From Cloacibacillus sp. (GTDB taxonomy: Bacteria > Synergistota > Synergistia > Synergistales > Synergistaceae), in the NCBI GenBank assembly GCA_036655895.1, contig JAVVPF010000028.1, forward strand, positions 1 through 41,934: a stretch of 41,934 bases of DNA, read 5' to 3'. Shown in pieces: positions 1 through 8,028 of this stretch. Position 1 is the stretch's first letter. Every line of letters starts with the position of its first letter. A program made the translations under genes and the position numbers. Below the pieces are notes generated by a model. It saw only the letters and a list, made by a program, of their open reading frames with translations, searched no databases and had not been told where the DNA came from.

Positions 1-1349
1 TCATAAGCGTGCTCTTCTTCAATTTCTTCTTCACGGAGCCAAGGTTCACGCTCGCGGCTTACGACGCCGGCTACCCCGTCACCTTCGCCGTCATGTTCCT
101 CTCATCGTGCCTCGCCACCTCGCTCGTCCTCCGCGTCAAAGGTCAGAGTAAACTTGCGGCGCAGAAGGCCTACCGAACGGAGGTGCTGCTTACGACGAGT
201 CAAAAACTTCAAAAGGCCGACAGCGTGCGGGAAATTTTGGAGGTTACTGCGGAGCAGCTGCAAAAACTGCTGGAGCGCCCTGTGCTCTTTTACACTGCGG
301 AGGCGGACGGCCATTTGGGACGCCCCGTCTGCTTCGCGCGGCAAAACGAGGAATTTCCCGCGGAAGCCCGCGCAGAAGAAGAAAAGGGCGCGGCCGAATG
401 GGTCTTCAAAAACAACAAACACGCCGGAGCCACGACAAATACTCTGCCCTGCGCAAAGTGCCTTTATCTGGCGCTCAGAGGGCAGGAGGGGGTATTTGCC
501 GTAGCCGGCGTATATATGGGAAGCGCTGCGCGCGCCATTGATGCCTATGATAAGAACCTTCTGCTCGCCATACTCGGCGAAGGAGGGCTGGCGCTTGAGA
601 GGCAGAGCCTGCGCGAAGAGAAAAAAACCATTGAGATGAACGCGCGCCAGGAACAGCTTCGCGCAAACCTTCTTCGCGCAATATCGCACGATCTGCGCAC
701 GCCGCTCACCAGCATATCAGGAAGCGCCAGCATCTTAATGACAAACTCCGCCGTGCTGGACGAAGAAAAGAGAAAAAAACTGTGCACGGACATCTACGAC
801 GATTCCATGTGGCTAATCAACCTGGTGGAAAACCTGCTCTCCGTAACAAAGACGGAAAACGGTAAATTGAGCCTCGCCATCGAGCCAGAGCTGCTGGGCG
901 ACGTCTTCCGCGAGGCCATGAAACACCTAGACCGCCATGCCGCAGAGCATAAAATAAGCGTCCATGTGGACGACGAGCTGCTTATGGCGCAAATGGACGC
1001 GCATCTCATCGTTCAGGTCGTAGTCAACCTGCTGAACAACGCGGTAAAATATACGCCGTCAGGCTCCTTGATTCGTCTGGGCGCGAAAAAAGAGGGACGC
1101 AGGATAGTGGTCACAGTGACGGACGACGGCCCGGGCATCCCGGACGAAGCGAAGAAACGGCTCTTTGAAATGTTTTACACGGCCGGCGGCGCGCGCACGG
1201 ACAGCCGAAGAGGACTCGGGCTAGGGCTTTCTATATGCAGATCCATCGTAGAGGCCCACGGAGGAAAAATATCGGTGCGGGATCATGCGCCGCACGGCAC
1301 GGAATTTGCGTTCACATTAAAAGCGGCGGAGGTGCATAGTTATGAATAG
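1..1349 (+). CDS. kdpD: KdpD sensor histidine kinase, C-terminal part (5' truncated by window edge)
   Basis: Membrane sensor kinase for K+ limitation or osmotic stress that phosphorylates KdpE. The reading frame is open to the window edge (codons ATA AGC before the GTG at 9), so the GTG is internal and the N-terminal KdpD/Usp domains lie upstream. Visible part: the last transmembrane segments of the KdpD four-helix module, with the family-typical run LFFNFFFTEPRFT; a GAF-like domain roughly 60-200 residues in; a HisKA phosphoacceptor in SHDLRTPLTS (His about residue 227 counted from base 9); and an HATPase domain with an N box (NLLNNAVKYTPSG), a G1 box (DDGPGIP) and a G2 box (RRGLGLGLSI). It overlaps kdpE by 8 bp. 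kdpABC are not in the window; they would be expected upstream. Confidence 0.93.
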   Translation, partial: ISVLFFNFFFTEPRFTLAAYDAGYPVTFAVMFLSSCLATSLVLRVKGQSKLAAQKAYRTEVLLTTSQKLQKADSVREILEVTAEQLQKLLERPVLFYTAEADGHLGRPVCFARQNEEFPAEARAEEEKGAAEWVFKNNKHAGATTNTLPCAKCLYLALRGQEGVFAVAGVYMGSAARAIDAYDKNLLLAILGEGGLALERQSLREEKKTIEMNARQEQLRANLLRAISHDLRTPLTSISGSASILMTNSAVLDEEKRKKLCTDIYDDSMWLINLVENLLSVTKTENGKLSLAIEPELLGDVFREAMKHLDRHAAEHKISVHVDDELLMAQMDAHLIVQVVVNLLNNAVKYTPSGSLIRLGAKKEGRRIVVTVTDDGPGIPDEAKKRLFEMFYTAGGARTDSRRGLGLGLSICRSIVEAHGGKISVRDHAPHGTEFAFTLKAAEVHSYE

Positions 1350-2058
1350 ACCGCAGATATTGGTGATAGAGGATGACGGCGCCATCTTGAATCTGATGAC
1401 GACGACGCTGGAAACACAGGGATACCAATACAAGACGGCCAGGACCGGCGCGGCCGGGGTGCTTGAGGCGCTTTCGTGCCAGCCTGAAGTGATATTGCTG
1501 GACCTCGGCCTGCCTGACATGGACGGCGTGGATATAATAAAAAAGGTGCGGGGCTGGAGCGCCGTGCCAATAATAGTGGTGAGCGCGCGCAGCGAGGACG
1601 CGGACAAGGTGGAGGCGCTTGACGCCGGCGCGGACGACTATCTGACGAAGCCGTTCAGCGTGGACGAACTGCTTGCCCGGCTGCGCGTCGCTTTGCGCCG
1701 CGTGCTCTTTGACGGAGAAAAAAAGGGCAACGACGCTTCGCTGTACAAAAATGGCGCGCTTACTATAGACTATGCGGCCGGCTGCGCCTTTGTCTGCGAA
1801 GAGGAGATACACCTGACGCCGATGGAATACAAACTGCTCTGTCTGCTTGCGCAGAACACGGGCAAGGTTCTGACTCACAACTTCATTTTAAAAAAACTCT
1901 GGGGCAGCGCCTTTCCTTCCGACACTCCGTCTCTGCGCGTCTTCATGGCGACGCTTCGAAAAAAGATAGAGCCGGTGCCGTCCGAGCCAAAATACATACA
2001 GACGCACATAGGCATAGGCTATCGTATGCTGCGGACACAGAACGAGAACCAGCAGTAA
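1342..2058 (+). CDS. kdpE: KdpE response regulator, OmpR/PhoB family
   Basis: DNA-binding response regulator paired with the upstream KdpD. The N-terminal receiver domain has the acidic pair D11/D12, phosphoacceptor D54 in LLDLGLPDMDG, switch S81 and K103 in the TKPF motif. A winged-helix output domain covers about residues 130-232 (LTPMEYKLLCLLAQNTGKVLT and the RVFMATLRKKIE recognition region). Length 238 aa is typical. The start overlaps the kdpD end by 8 bp, so translation is probably coupled. The known role of the pair is activation of the kdpFABC potassium ATPase operon; the target is not visible here. Confidence 0.94.
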   Translation: MNRPQILVIEDDGAILNLMTTTLETQGYQYKTARTGAAGVLEALSCQPEVILLDLGLPDMDGVDIIKKVRGWSAVPIIVVSARSEDADKVEALDAGADDYLTKPFSVDELLARLRVALRRVLFDGEKKGNDASLYKNGALTIDYAAGCAFVCEEEIHLTPMEYKLLCLLAQNTGKVLTHNFILKKLWGSAFPSDTPSLRVFMATLRKKIEPVPSEPKYIQTHIGIGYRMLRTQNENQQ

Positions 2059-2103
2059 ATAGCCTCGCCGCCTTTTCGCGGAAGGCACGACAAGATACAG
2101 CAA

Positions 2104-2140
2104 AGGCGGAGCTAAATAAAAGGCTCCGCCTATTTTTATT
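2104..2140 (+). terminator. Rho-independent terminator after kdpE
   Basis: AGGCGGAGC (2104-2112) pairs perfectly with GCTCCGCCT (2123-2131) over a 10-nt loop, followed by an AT-rich T-run. It sits 46 bp after the kdpE stop and just before the convergent FAH-family gene. The tail is good on the + strand and poor on the - strand. Confidence 0.85.
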
Positions 2141-2152
2141 ATTTTTTATTAT

Positions 2153-2938
2153 TTATTCAGCGCAGATGTTTCTTAGTTTTCCTATCTGCTCTATCTCTAC
2201 CTCTATGAGGTCGCCGGGCTTTATCTCGCCTACGCCCTGCGGGGTGCCGGTGGAGATGACGTCGCCCTCCTCAAGCGCGGCAAAGCGGCTGATGTGCGAG
2301 ATGAGGCGCGGTATTGGGAAAATCATCTGCGATATAGCGCCGTCCTGCACGGTTTTTCCGTTGAGGCGCGTCACGACGCGCGTCTCCTGCGGCAGCTCGT
2401 TTGTCAAAAGCAGCGCTGGGCCGAGCGGCGCGAAGGTGTCAAAGCTCTTTGCGCGCGTCCACTGTCCGTCTTTGTTTTGCAGCGCGCGGGCGGTGACGTC
2501 GTTCATTATAGTGTATCCGAGCACGTGGTCCAGCGCCTCGTCCTCGCTGATGTTCTTGCCGCCGCGTCCGATGACGACGGCGAGCTCGCCCTCATAGTGT
2601 ATCGGGCCGGCCCAGGTCGGTATGCGGATAAAATCGGCCGCGCCGATGACGGCGGAGGCCGCCTTTAAAAAGACGAGCGGTTCCGCCGGTATGTCGTGCT
2701 CTAGCTCGCGCACATGGCCGACATAGTTGCGGCCGATGCACCAGAGCTTTTTGGGTGAAAACGGAGGCAGGAATTTCACGCGCTCCGCTGGATAGCTGAG
2801 GCGTATGGGTGAAAGACCGCCCTTAAACGGATCCCCTTCTGTTATATCGACCGAAGTCCCGCGCAAAGTCCCGCTGTACTGGCGGCCTTCCACCATAAAA
2901 CGACAAAAACGGACAGGCGCTTCTTTTTTTAATGTCAT
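2153..2938 (-). CDS. Fumarylacetoacetate hydrolase (FAH) family protein
   Basis: A metal-dependent C-C hydrolase or isomerase/decarboxylase of the FAH superfamily; members act on acylpyruvates, 2-hydroxyhepta-2,4-dienedioate or oxaloacetate, so the substrate cannot be fixed. It has a short DUF2437-like N-terminus (RFCRFMVEGRQYSG), then the core with KLWCIGRNYVGH, the metal-ligand motif HYEGELAVVIG (both Glu) and NDVTAR, and the C-terminal GTPQGVGEIKPGD signature. The start is uncertain. An AGGGGA Shine-Dalgarno (2950-2955) lies only 2 nt from the GTG at 2947, 8 nt from a GTG at 2941 and 11 nt from the ATG at 2938; the last two are more plausible. It follows patB by about 15 bp, so the two are probably co-transcribed. 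Confidence 0.88.
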   Translation of the reverse strand: MTLKKEAPVRFCRFMVEGRQYSGTLRGTSVDITEGDPFKGGLSPIRLSYPAERVKFLPPFSPKKLWCIGRNYVGHVRELEHDIPAEPLVFLKAASAVIGAADFIRIPTWAGPIHYEGELAVVIGRGGKNISEDEALDHVLGYTIMNDVTARALQNKDGQWTRAKSFDTFAPLGPALLLTNELPQETRVVTRLNGKTVQDGAISQMIFPIPRLISHISRFAALEEGDVISTGTPQGVGEIKPGDLIEVEIEQIGKLRNICAE

Positions 2939-2953
2939 CACGTTCACCGTCCC

Positions 2954-4135
2954 CTACTTTTTGCCTTCTCTTTTGTCGAGCGCGTCAGCTATGCGCTCAA
3001 GTCCCTCTTTGAGCTGCGCGCGTGTTGTTCCGATGTTGAGCCGCGCAAAGCCGTCGCCCTCCACGCCGAACCACGTGCCCGGGTCAAGCGCCACTTTAGC
3101 CTCGTTTACGAGGAAGTCCGTAAGCCGCTCTTCATTGAAGCCGTAGCCGCGGAAGTCGATCCAGAAGATATAGGTGCCCTCAGGGTGATCCATGTGCGCC
3201 TTCGGCATACGCTCTTTCATGAAGGCCTCCATGTAGTCGCGGTTTCCTTCAAGGTAGGCGACAAGCTCTTTGTGCCATTCGCCGCACTGACCGTAGGCGG
3301 CCTCCATCGCGGCAAGGCCCATGATGTTCAGGGAGTTGAGATGGAAGCGCTCAAGCACGGAGACATATATCCCGCGCAGCAGTTCGTTCTGGATTATCGC
3401 GACTGAAGCTTTGAGGCCCGCTATGTTGAAGGTCTTGCTGGGCGCGATGAAGGTGACGGTGCGCTTGTCCATGCCGGGCAGCGACGCTATGCAGATATGT
3501 TTTGCGTCGCTGTAGACGAGGTCCTGATGTATTTCGTCGGAAATTATTATCATATTTTTGCGGACCGCGATGTCGGCCAGCCGCTCAAGCTCTCCGCGGC
3601 TCCACACGCGAGCCACGGGGTTGTGCGGGCTGCACAAAATCAGCGTGCGGCAGGTCGGCGTGATCATTTTTTCAAGACCGTCAAAGTCCATCGTGTAGCG
3701 GCCGTTTTCGTATTTCAGCGGGTTTGGTGCTATTATACGGCCCGCCTCGCGGACGGTCCTATAAAAGGGCATATAGACGGGCGTCTGTATTATTATCTGG
3801 TCTCCGGGCTTTGTAAGGCCCATGACGGCGAAAGAAAGGCCCGCCACGACGCCGGGCGCCCAGCTTATGGCCTCACACTCGAAATCCCATCCGTAATGCG
3901 AGCTCTCCCAATTTTTGATCGCCTCTTTCAGAGAATCTGTCGCCATCGGGTAGCCGAGCGCGCCGTGCTCTAATTTTTTGCGCAGCGCCTCAAGCACCTC
4001 GGGCGGCGCTGGGAAATCCATGTCTGCCACCCACATCGCAAGCAGGTCTGTGCGTCCGAAGTCGTCCTTGAGGCCGTCCCACTTTTCGCAGTCCGTCCCG
4101 CGTCTTTCCAAATATTTATCGAAGTCGTATTTCAT
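2954..4135 (-). CDS. patB: PatB/MalY-type PLP-dependent C-S lyase (cystathionine beta-lyase) / aminotransferase
   Basis: Fold-type I PLP enzyme of the MalY/PatB group, whose members cleave cystathionine or cysteine to pyruvate, ammonia and a thiol. Visible: FDKYLERRGTDCEKWD and WVADMDFPAPPEV at the N-terminus, SPHNPVARVW (Asn about 172; the family usually has G where this has A), SDEIHQDLVY (Asp about 200) and the PLP lysine in APSKTFNIAGL (about K234). 393 aa matches the family (about 390). AAAGGAG precedes the ATG. It is first in a pair with the FAH-family gene and divergent from pepF. A catabolic sulfur amino-acid role is likely, but plain aminotransferase activity cannot be excluded. Confidence 0.87.
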   Translation of the reverse strand: MKYDFDKYLERRGTDCEKWDGLKDDFGRTDLLAMWVADMDFPAPPEVLEALRKKLEHGALGYPMATDSLKEAIKNWESSHYGWDFECEAISWAPGVVAGLSFAVMGLTKPGDQIIIQTPVYMPFYRTVREAGRIIAPNPLKYENGRYTMDFDGLEKMITPTCRTLILCSPHNPVARVWSRGELERLADIAVRKNMIIISDEIHQDLVYSDAKHICIASLPGMDKRTVTFIAPSKTFNIAGLKASVAIIQNELLRGIYVSVLERFHLNSLNIMGLAAMEAAYGQCGEWHKELVAYLEGNRDYMEAFMKERMPKAHMDHPEGTYIFWIDFRGYGFNEERLTDFLVNEAKVALDPGTWFGVEGDGFARLNIGTTRAQLKEGLERIADALDKREGKK

Positions 4136-4183
4136 CGTGAACTCTCCTTTTACGCGCCTGTGAGCAGTCCGGCGCGCTCATTG

Positions 4184-4189
4184 ATTATA
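4184..4189 (-). promoter_or_regulatory. Candidate -10 box for patB
   Basis: Minus-strand TATAAT about 48 bp before the patB start. A weak -35 (TTTAAG) lies 16 nt upstream of it on that strand. This is sequence resemblance only. Confidence 0.4.
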
Positions 4190-4308
4190 CCTGTTCTATT
4201 TTCCGCTTAAACGGACGGATATGCAAGCATTAATCAATGCTGAATTGAGGTAAAATATAAGGCGGATGTAAAACAATAACTGATCACAGGAATCGGGAGG
4301 ATATATAG

Positions 4309-6162
4309 ATGTCAAAAGAACACAAGAGCGGAAAATCAAAGGAAGAGGCGCTTGAGCTTGAACTTGGAGGCGGCGCGTCGCTGCCGGACCGTCAGGCGGT
4401 GCCCGCGGAATATAAATGGAAGCTATGCGATATTTACCCATCGCAAAAGAGCTGGGAAGAGGACTTCGCAAAGATAAAGGAACGCCTGCCCGAGATAGCG
4501 CAATACAAAGGCACGCTCTCGCAGTCGCCGGAGCGTCTTGCGCAGCTCTTCAAACTGCGCGAGGAACTTTCGATCACGCTTGGAAAGCTCTTCGTCTACG
4601 CGAACATGAAGAGCCACGAAGACACGGGAGACTCCGCGTGCCAAGGGCCGGCAAACCGCGTCTCCGCGCTCTCCGTGGAGTTTTCCGCAGAGGAGAGTTA
4701 CATCACGCCCGAGATACTGGAGATGCCGGAGGATAAACTTACGAGCTTCACCGCGTCGCCCGAGCTTGCGGAATATTCTTTCATGCTGCGCGAGATACTG
4801 CGGCAGAAGCCGCACGTGCTCACAGAGGCGGAAGAGAGGATAATTGCGCGCACGGGCGATATGGCGGGCATCGCCGACAACACCTTCTCAATGCTGACGA
4901 ACGCGGATATGAAATTCCCGTCGATACGAGACGAAAAGGGCGAAAAGGTGGAGCTTTCAGAGGAACGCGCCGTCTCCTACCTGCGCTCGCCAAAGCGCTC
5001 AGTGCGCCGCGCCGCCTTCGCCTCGCTCTACAAGCCGTACTCTGAGATGAAAAACACGCTGGGCGCCACCTTCGACGGAATGCTGAAAAGCTCGAAGTTC
5101 TACGCCGGCTGCCGCAAATACGAGTCGCCTCTCGCGGAGGCGCTCGACGGCAACAACATTCCCATCTCCGTCTACGACAGCCTGGTCGATTCCATAGAGA
5201 CGAACCTGGCTCCTATGTACCGTTACATGAAGCTGCGCAAAAAAATACTCGGCGTAAGCGAGCTGCACATGTACGACCTTTATGTGCCGCTTTCACACGA
5301 CCCGTTCGGCGCCGTATCGTGGAGCGAGGCGCAGCGCATGATGTACAAGGGGCTTGAACCGCTTGGCGGCGCGTATCTGGCGCAGGTGAAGGCGGGGCTG
5401 GAGGAGGGCTGGGCCGACGTCTTCCCGAACCGCGGCAAACGCAGCGGCGCCTACTCATGGGGCAGCTACGGCACTCATCCCTATATATTCATGAACTACA
5501 CAAATAATTTAAACGACGTCATGACGCTCGTCCACGAAATGGGGCACTCGATGCACAGCTGGTACTCGCGCAAAAACCAGCCGTTCGCCACGGCGGACTA
5601 CTGTATCTTCACGGCTGAGGTGGCCTCCACCACGAACGAAGTGCTCTTTCTCTCCGGGCTGCTTTCGGAGACGGCCGACAAAAAACGCCGCATCTACCTG
5701 CTCAACCGCAGGCTCGAAAATATACGCACGACCGTCTACCGCCAAACGATGTTCGCCTCATTTGAACGCGAGGCGCACCGCCGCGCGGCGGAGGACGGCG
5801 ACACTACGCCGGACGGCCTCAAGCAGCTTTGGTACGAGCTGAACAGGAAATATTACGGAGAGATGATAAAGATAGACGAACCGCTGAAGATGGAATGGGC
5901 GCGCATACCGCACTTCTACAGCCCCTTCTACGTCTACCAGTACGCTACGGGCTTCTCAGCCGCTACGGCGCTTGCCGAAGGCATCTTAAAGAACGGGGCG
6001 GCCGCGCGCGATAAATACCTCGCCTTCCTCACCAAGGGCGGCTCCGACTATCCCATCGAGCTGCTAAAGGGAGCGGGAGTCGACATGAGCACGCCGGAAC
6101 CGGTAAACGCCGTAGTGCGCCAGTTCACGGAGACGCTTGACGAAATGGAAGAGCTGCTGTAG
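4309..6162 (+). CDS. pepF: Oligoendopeptidase F, M3 family zinc metallopeptidase
   Basis: Cytosolic zinc endopeptidase that hydrolyses short peptides. The zinc site is H409-E410-M-G-H413, with the third ligand probably E437 in FTAEVASTTNE, 28 residues after the first His, as in the M3 family. The N-terminal helical PepF domain (WKLCDIYPSQKSWEEDF onward) and the C-terminal HFYSPFYVYQYATG region are both present. At 617 aa it is a full-length member; the first 25 or so residues are a charged, low-complexity extension before the conserved start. GGGAGG precedes the ATG. There is no signal peptide. An MBL-fold gene follows 69 bp later on the same strand. Confidence 0.94.
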   Translation: MSKEHKSGKSKEEALELELGGGASLPDRQAVPAEYKWKLCDIYPSQKSWEEDFAKIKERLPEIAQYKGTLSQSPERLAQLFKLREELSITLGKLFVYANMKSHEDTGDSACQGPANRVSALSVEFSAEESYITPEILEMPEDKLTSFTASPELAEYSFMLREILRQKPHVLTEAEERIIARTGDMAGIADNTFSMLTNADMKFPSIRDEKGEKVELSEERAVSYLRSPKRSVRRAAFASLYKPYSEMKNTLGATFDGMLKSSKFYAGCRKYESPLAEALDGNNIPISVYDSLVDSIETNLAPMYRYMKLRKKILGVSELHMYDLYVPLSHDPFGAVSWSEAQRMMYKGLEPLGGAYLAQVKAGLEEGWADVFPNRGKRSGAYSWGSYGTHPYIFMNYTNNLNDVMTLVHEMGHSMHSWYSRKNQPFATADYCIFTAEVASTTNEVLFLSGLLSETADKKRRIYLLNRRLENIRTTVYRQTMFASFEREAHRRAAEDGDTTPDGLKQLWYELNRKYYGEMIKIDEPLKMEWARIPHFYSPFYVYQYATGFSAATALAEGILKNGAAARDKYLAFLTKGGSDYPIELLKGAGVDMSTPEPVNAVVRQFTETLDEMEELL

Positions 6163-6231
6163 CCCCCAATACATTCACATACGGGAAACTGCCGCTATAA
6201 GGGCATAGACAAAAGAAAGTGAGGGCTTGAT

Positions 6232-7164
6232 GTGATCACGGACTTCAAAGATGGGATCTTTTCGGTGGACGCGGGTTATCTGCACGACGGAGCCGCCGCG
6301 GTCTATATCGTGCGCGCCGGAGGCGAAGCCGCGGTCATTGAGACTGCGCACAACGCGTCGCTGCCGCGTCTGCTTTCAGCGCTGCGCGAGCTTGGAATAA
6401 ACAAAGAGTGTGTAAAATATCTTTGCGTCACGCATGTTCACCTCGACCACGCGGGCGGAGCCGGCTCCTATATGCGCGAATTTCCAAACGCCGCGCTGGT
6501 GGTCCACCCGCGCGGCGCGCGCCACATGACCGACCCGCAAAAACTGATTGAGGGCGTTAAGGCCGTCTATGGCGAGGACGAGACAAAACGGCTCTACGGC
6601 GAGATACTGCCGGTGGACGCAGCCCGCGTCATCGCGCCGGAAGACGGGACTGAGCTGCCGCTTGGCGACGTAAGCCTGCGCTGCCTGCACACCGCAGGAC
6701 ACGCAAAGCATCACATGGTCTTTTTCATAAGCCGCCTTGGCGCGCTCTTTTCAGGAGACGCCTTCGGCATCTCCTACGAATGGATGCACCGCGGCGAATG
6801 GGCCTTCCCCGCAGCCGCCCCGGTGCAGTTTGAACCAGACGACGCCCGCGCCTCCATCGACGCGGTGCTTTCGCTAAAACCGCGCAGCGTTTTTCTTACG
6901 CACTTCGGCGAGCTTCGCTTCATTGAAAAAGCGGGCGCCCAGTTAAAGGCCGACATAGAAAAATATGTCGAAATAGCGACGAGGTCGCGCGGCGATAAAG
7001 ATTCAATAAAGCGCGCGCTCTTTGATCATTATTTAGACTGCGCGCAAAGGACCGGCCTCCAAAAGGACCGCGCCTTCATCGAAAACGCGCTTGCTATCGA
7101 CACTGAGCTCAACGCGCAGGGACTCGCCTGCTGGTACGCCGCAAAAACCGCAAGAGCCAGTTGA
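6232..7164 (+). CDS. Metallo-beta-lactamase-fold hydrolase
   Basis: MBL-fold metallohydrolase with the binuclear metal motif H68-x-H70-x-D72-H73 (THVHLDHAGG), further ligands in HTAGHAKHHMVFF and SGDAFGIS, and a terminal THFGE histidine. This arrangement resembles glyoxalase II-like or Zn-dependent hydrolases; the substrate cannot be named. The start is GTG at 6232: the overlapping ATG at 6230 runs straight into TGA, and GAGGG lies upstream. A roughly 90-residue helical C-terminal segment follows the catalytic domain. Probably cytosolic (no signal peptide). It may be co-transcribed with pepF. Confidence 0.85.
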   Translation: MITDFKDGIFSVDAGYLHDGAAAVYIVRAGGEAAVIETAHNASLPRLLSALRELGINKECVKYLCVTHVHLDHAGGAGSYMREFPNAALVVHPRGARHMTDPQKLIEGVKAVYGEDETKRLYGEILPVDAARVIAPEDGTELPLGDVSLRCLHTAGHAKHHMVFFISRLGALFSGDAFGISYEWMHRGEWAFPAAAPVQFEPDDARASIDAVLSLKPRSVFLTHFGELRFIEKAGAQLKADIEKYVEIATRSRGDKDSIKRALFDHYLDCAQRTGLQKDRAFIENALAIDTELNAQGLACWYAAKTARAS

Positions 7165-7213
7165 CAGCCGGCGGACGCGCAAAAACTTTATGCCGCGATA
7201 TGTATTCTTTACG

Positions 7214-7241
7214 TTGACAGTTGCCGAAGTTCATCTATAAT
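7214..7241 (+). promoter_or_regulatory. Near-perfect sigma70 promoter for the nitroreductase gene
   Basis: Exact TTGACA (7214-7219), a 16-nt spacer and exact TATAAT (7236-7241). Transcription should start around 7248, giving a leader of about 55 nt before the ATG at 7304. Confidence 0.8.
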
Positions 7242-7244
7242 AAC

Positions 7245-7264
7245 GTTAGCAAGAGTTAGCAAGA
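7245..7264 (+). repeat. Tandem 10-bp direct repeat at the nitroreductase transcription start
   Basis: GTTAGCAAGA occurs twice head to tail (7245-7254 and 7255-7264), beginning 3 nt after the -10 box. The palindrome TAACGTTA (7241-7248) overlaps the first copy. The placement over the expected +1 suggests a repressor operator. No regulator gene is adjacent. Confidence 0.6.
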
Positions 7265-7303
7265 AACATTTTAAATTAGAATAGATAAACGGGAGTGATC
7301 AAA

Positions 7304-7900
7304 ATGGCGGAGAACAGAGCGCCGGCGGAACATGCGATTTTTGATTTAGCGGCCAACAGGTGGAGTCCACGCGCCTTTTCTGACAAGGCGATGAGCCGTG
7401 GGGATATGCTTTCATTATTTGAGGCGGCGCGCTGGGCGCCCTCCGCTTTCAACGCGCAGCCGTGGCGAATAATCGCCGCCCCGCGCGCGAACGCGGAGGC
7501 CTTCGCGAAGATGCTGGATTGTCTTGCGCCGTCAAATCAGGTATGGGCAAAGAACGCGCAGCTTCTGCTCGTCTTTGCGGCGGAGGATAATTTCAGCTAT
7601 AACGGAAAAGAAAACAGATGGGCAAAACACGACTGCGGCATTGCGCTTGAAAATCTGCTGCTTGAAGCGACGGCCCTCGGCATGCAGGCGCACCCGATGG
7701 CGGGCTTTTCTGTCGAGGCCGTCCGTGAAACATACGGACTGCCCGCCGATTTTGATCCTATCGCCGCCGTCGCCGTCGGATACCAGGGCAGCCCCGAGAT
7801 GCTGGACGACGATTTGAAGGCGCGAGAAACCGCGCAGCGCGAACGCAATCCCATTAAGAGCTTCGTCTTCGAAGAAAAATGGGGAAATCCCGTCAAATAG
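7304..7900 (+). CDS. Nitroreductase family protein
   Basis: FMN-dependent NAD(P)H oxidoreductase of the nitroreductase superfamily. Signature: RWSPRAFSDKAMSRGDMLSL, then ARWAPSAFNAQPWRI (the FMN-phosphate-binding segment), with DCGIALENLLLEATALGM in the second half. 198 aa, single domain, cytosolic. The start is moved to ATG 7304 because GGGAG (7291-7295) is 8 nt upstream of it and overlaps the earlier in-frame GTG. The strong promoter and tandem operator-like repeat upstream suggest inducible expression from its own transcript. The physiological substrate (nitroaromatic, quinone or other) is unknown. Confidence 0.9.
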   Translation: MAENRAPAEHAIFDLAANRWSPRAFSDKAMSRGDMLSLFEAARWAPSAFNAQPWRIIAAPRANAEAFAKMLDCLAPSNQVWAKNAQLLLVFAAEDNFSYNGKENRWAKHDCGIALENLLLEATALGMQAHPMAGFSVEAVRETYGLPADFDPIAAVAVGYQGSPEMLDDDLKARETAQRERNPIKSFVFEEKWGNPVK

Positions 7901-7956
7901 CAAAAAGCGGCAACAGGCTTTTCTTATCTGGCCGCAACTAACGATACTTTACACGC

Positions 7957-7997
7957 ACAAGGAGGACGCGTCGGCGATGCCGCATCGTCCTCCTTGT
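7957..7997. terminator. Hairpin between convergent nitroreductase and recG genes
   Basis: ACAAGGAGGACG (7957-7968) and CGTCCTCCTTGT (7986-7997) form a perfect 12-bp stem. The loop contains a smaller CGGC/GCCG stem. The T-runs on either side are poor, so intrinsic termination is only likely, not certain. Confidence 0.5.
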
Positions 7998-8028
7998 TTA
8001 TCGCCGGGAGGTATCGGTGCGCCCGGCT

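Noticed and set aside
9-11. GTG at base 9 as the true start of the kinase
   Set aside because: The frame is open upstream, and the visible N-terminus begins in the middle of the KdpD transmembrane module.
102-689. Long minus-strand frame opposite kdpD (195 codons)
   Set aside because: It lies fully inside a clear kinase gene on the other strand and has no recognisable domain. The same applies to other long antisense frames, such as 1312-1878, 34330-35283 and 22852-23466.
7245-7264. The GTTAGCAAGA pair as a CRISPR or transposon repeat
   Set aside because: Only two units, no spacers, no adjacent cas or transposase gene.
7907-7936. GCGGC/GCCGC repeat as a nitroreductase terminator
   Set aside because: The stem is short with a long loop and no T-run; the 12-bp hairpin at 7957-7997 is better, though also without a strong T-run.
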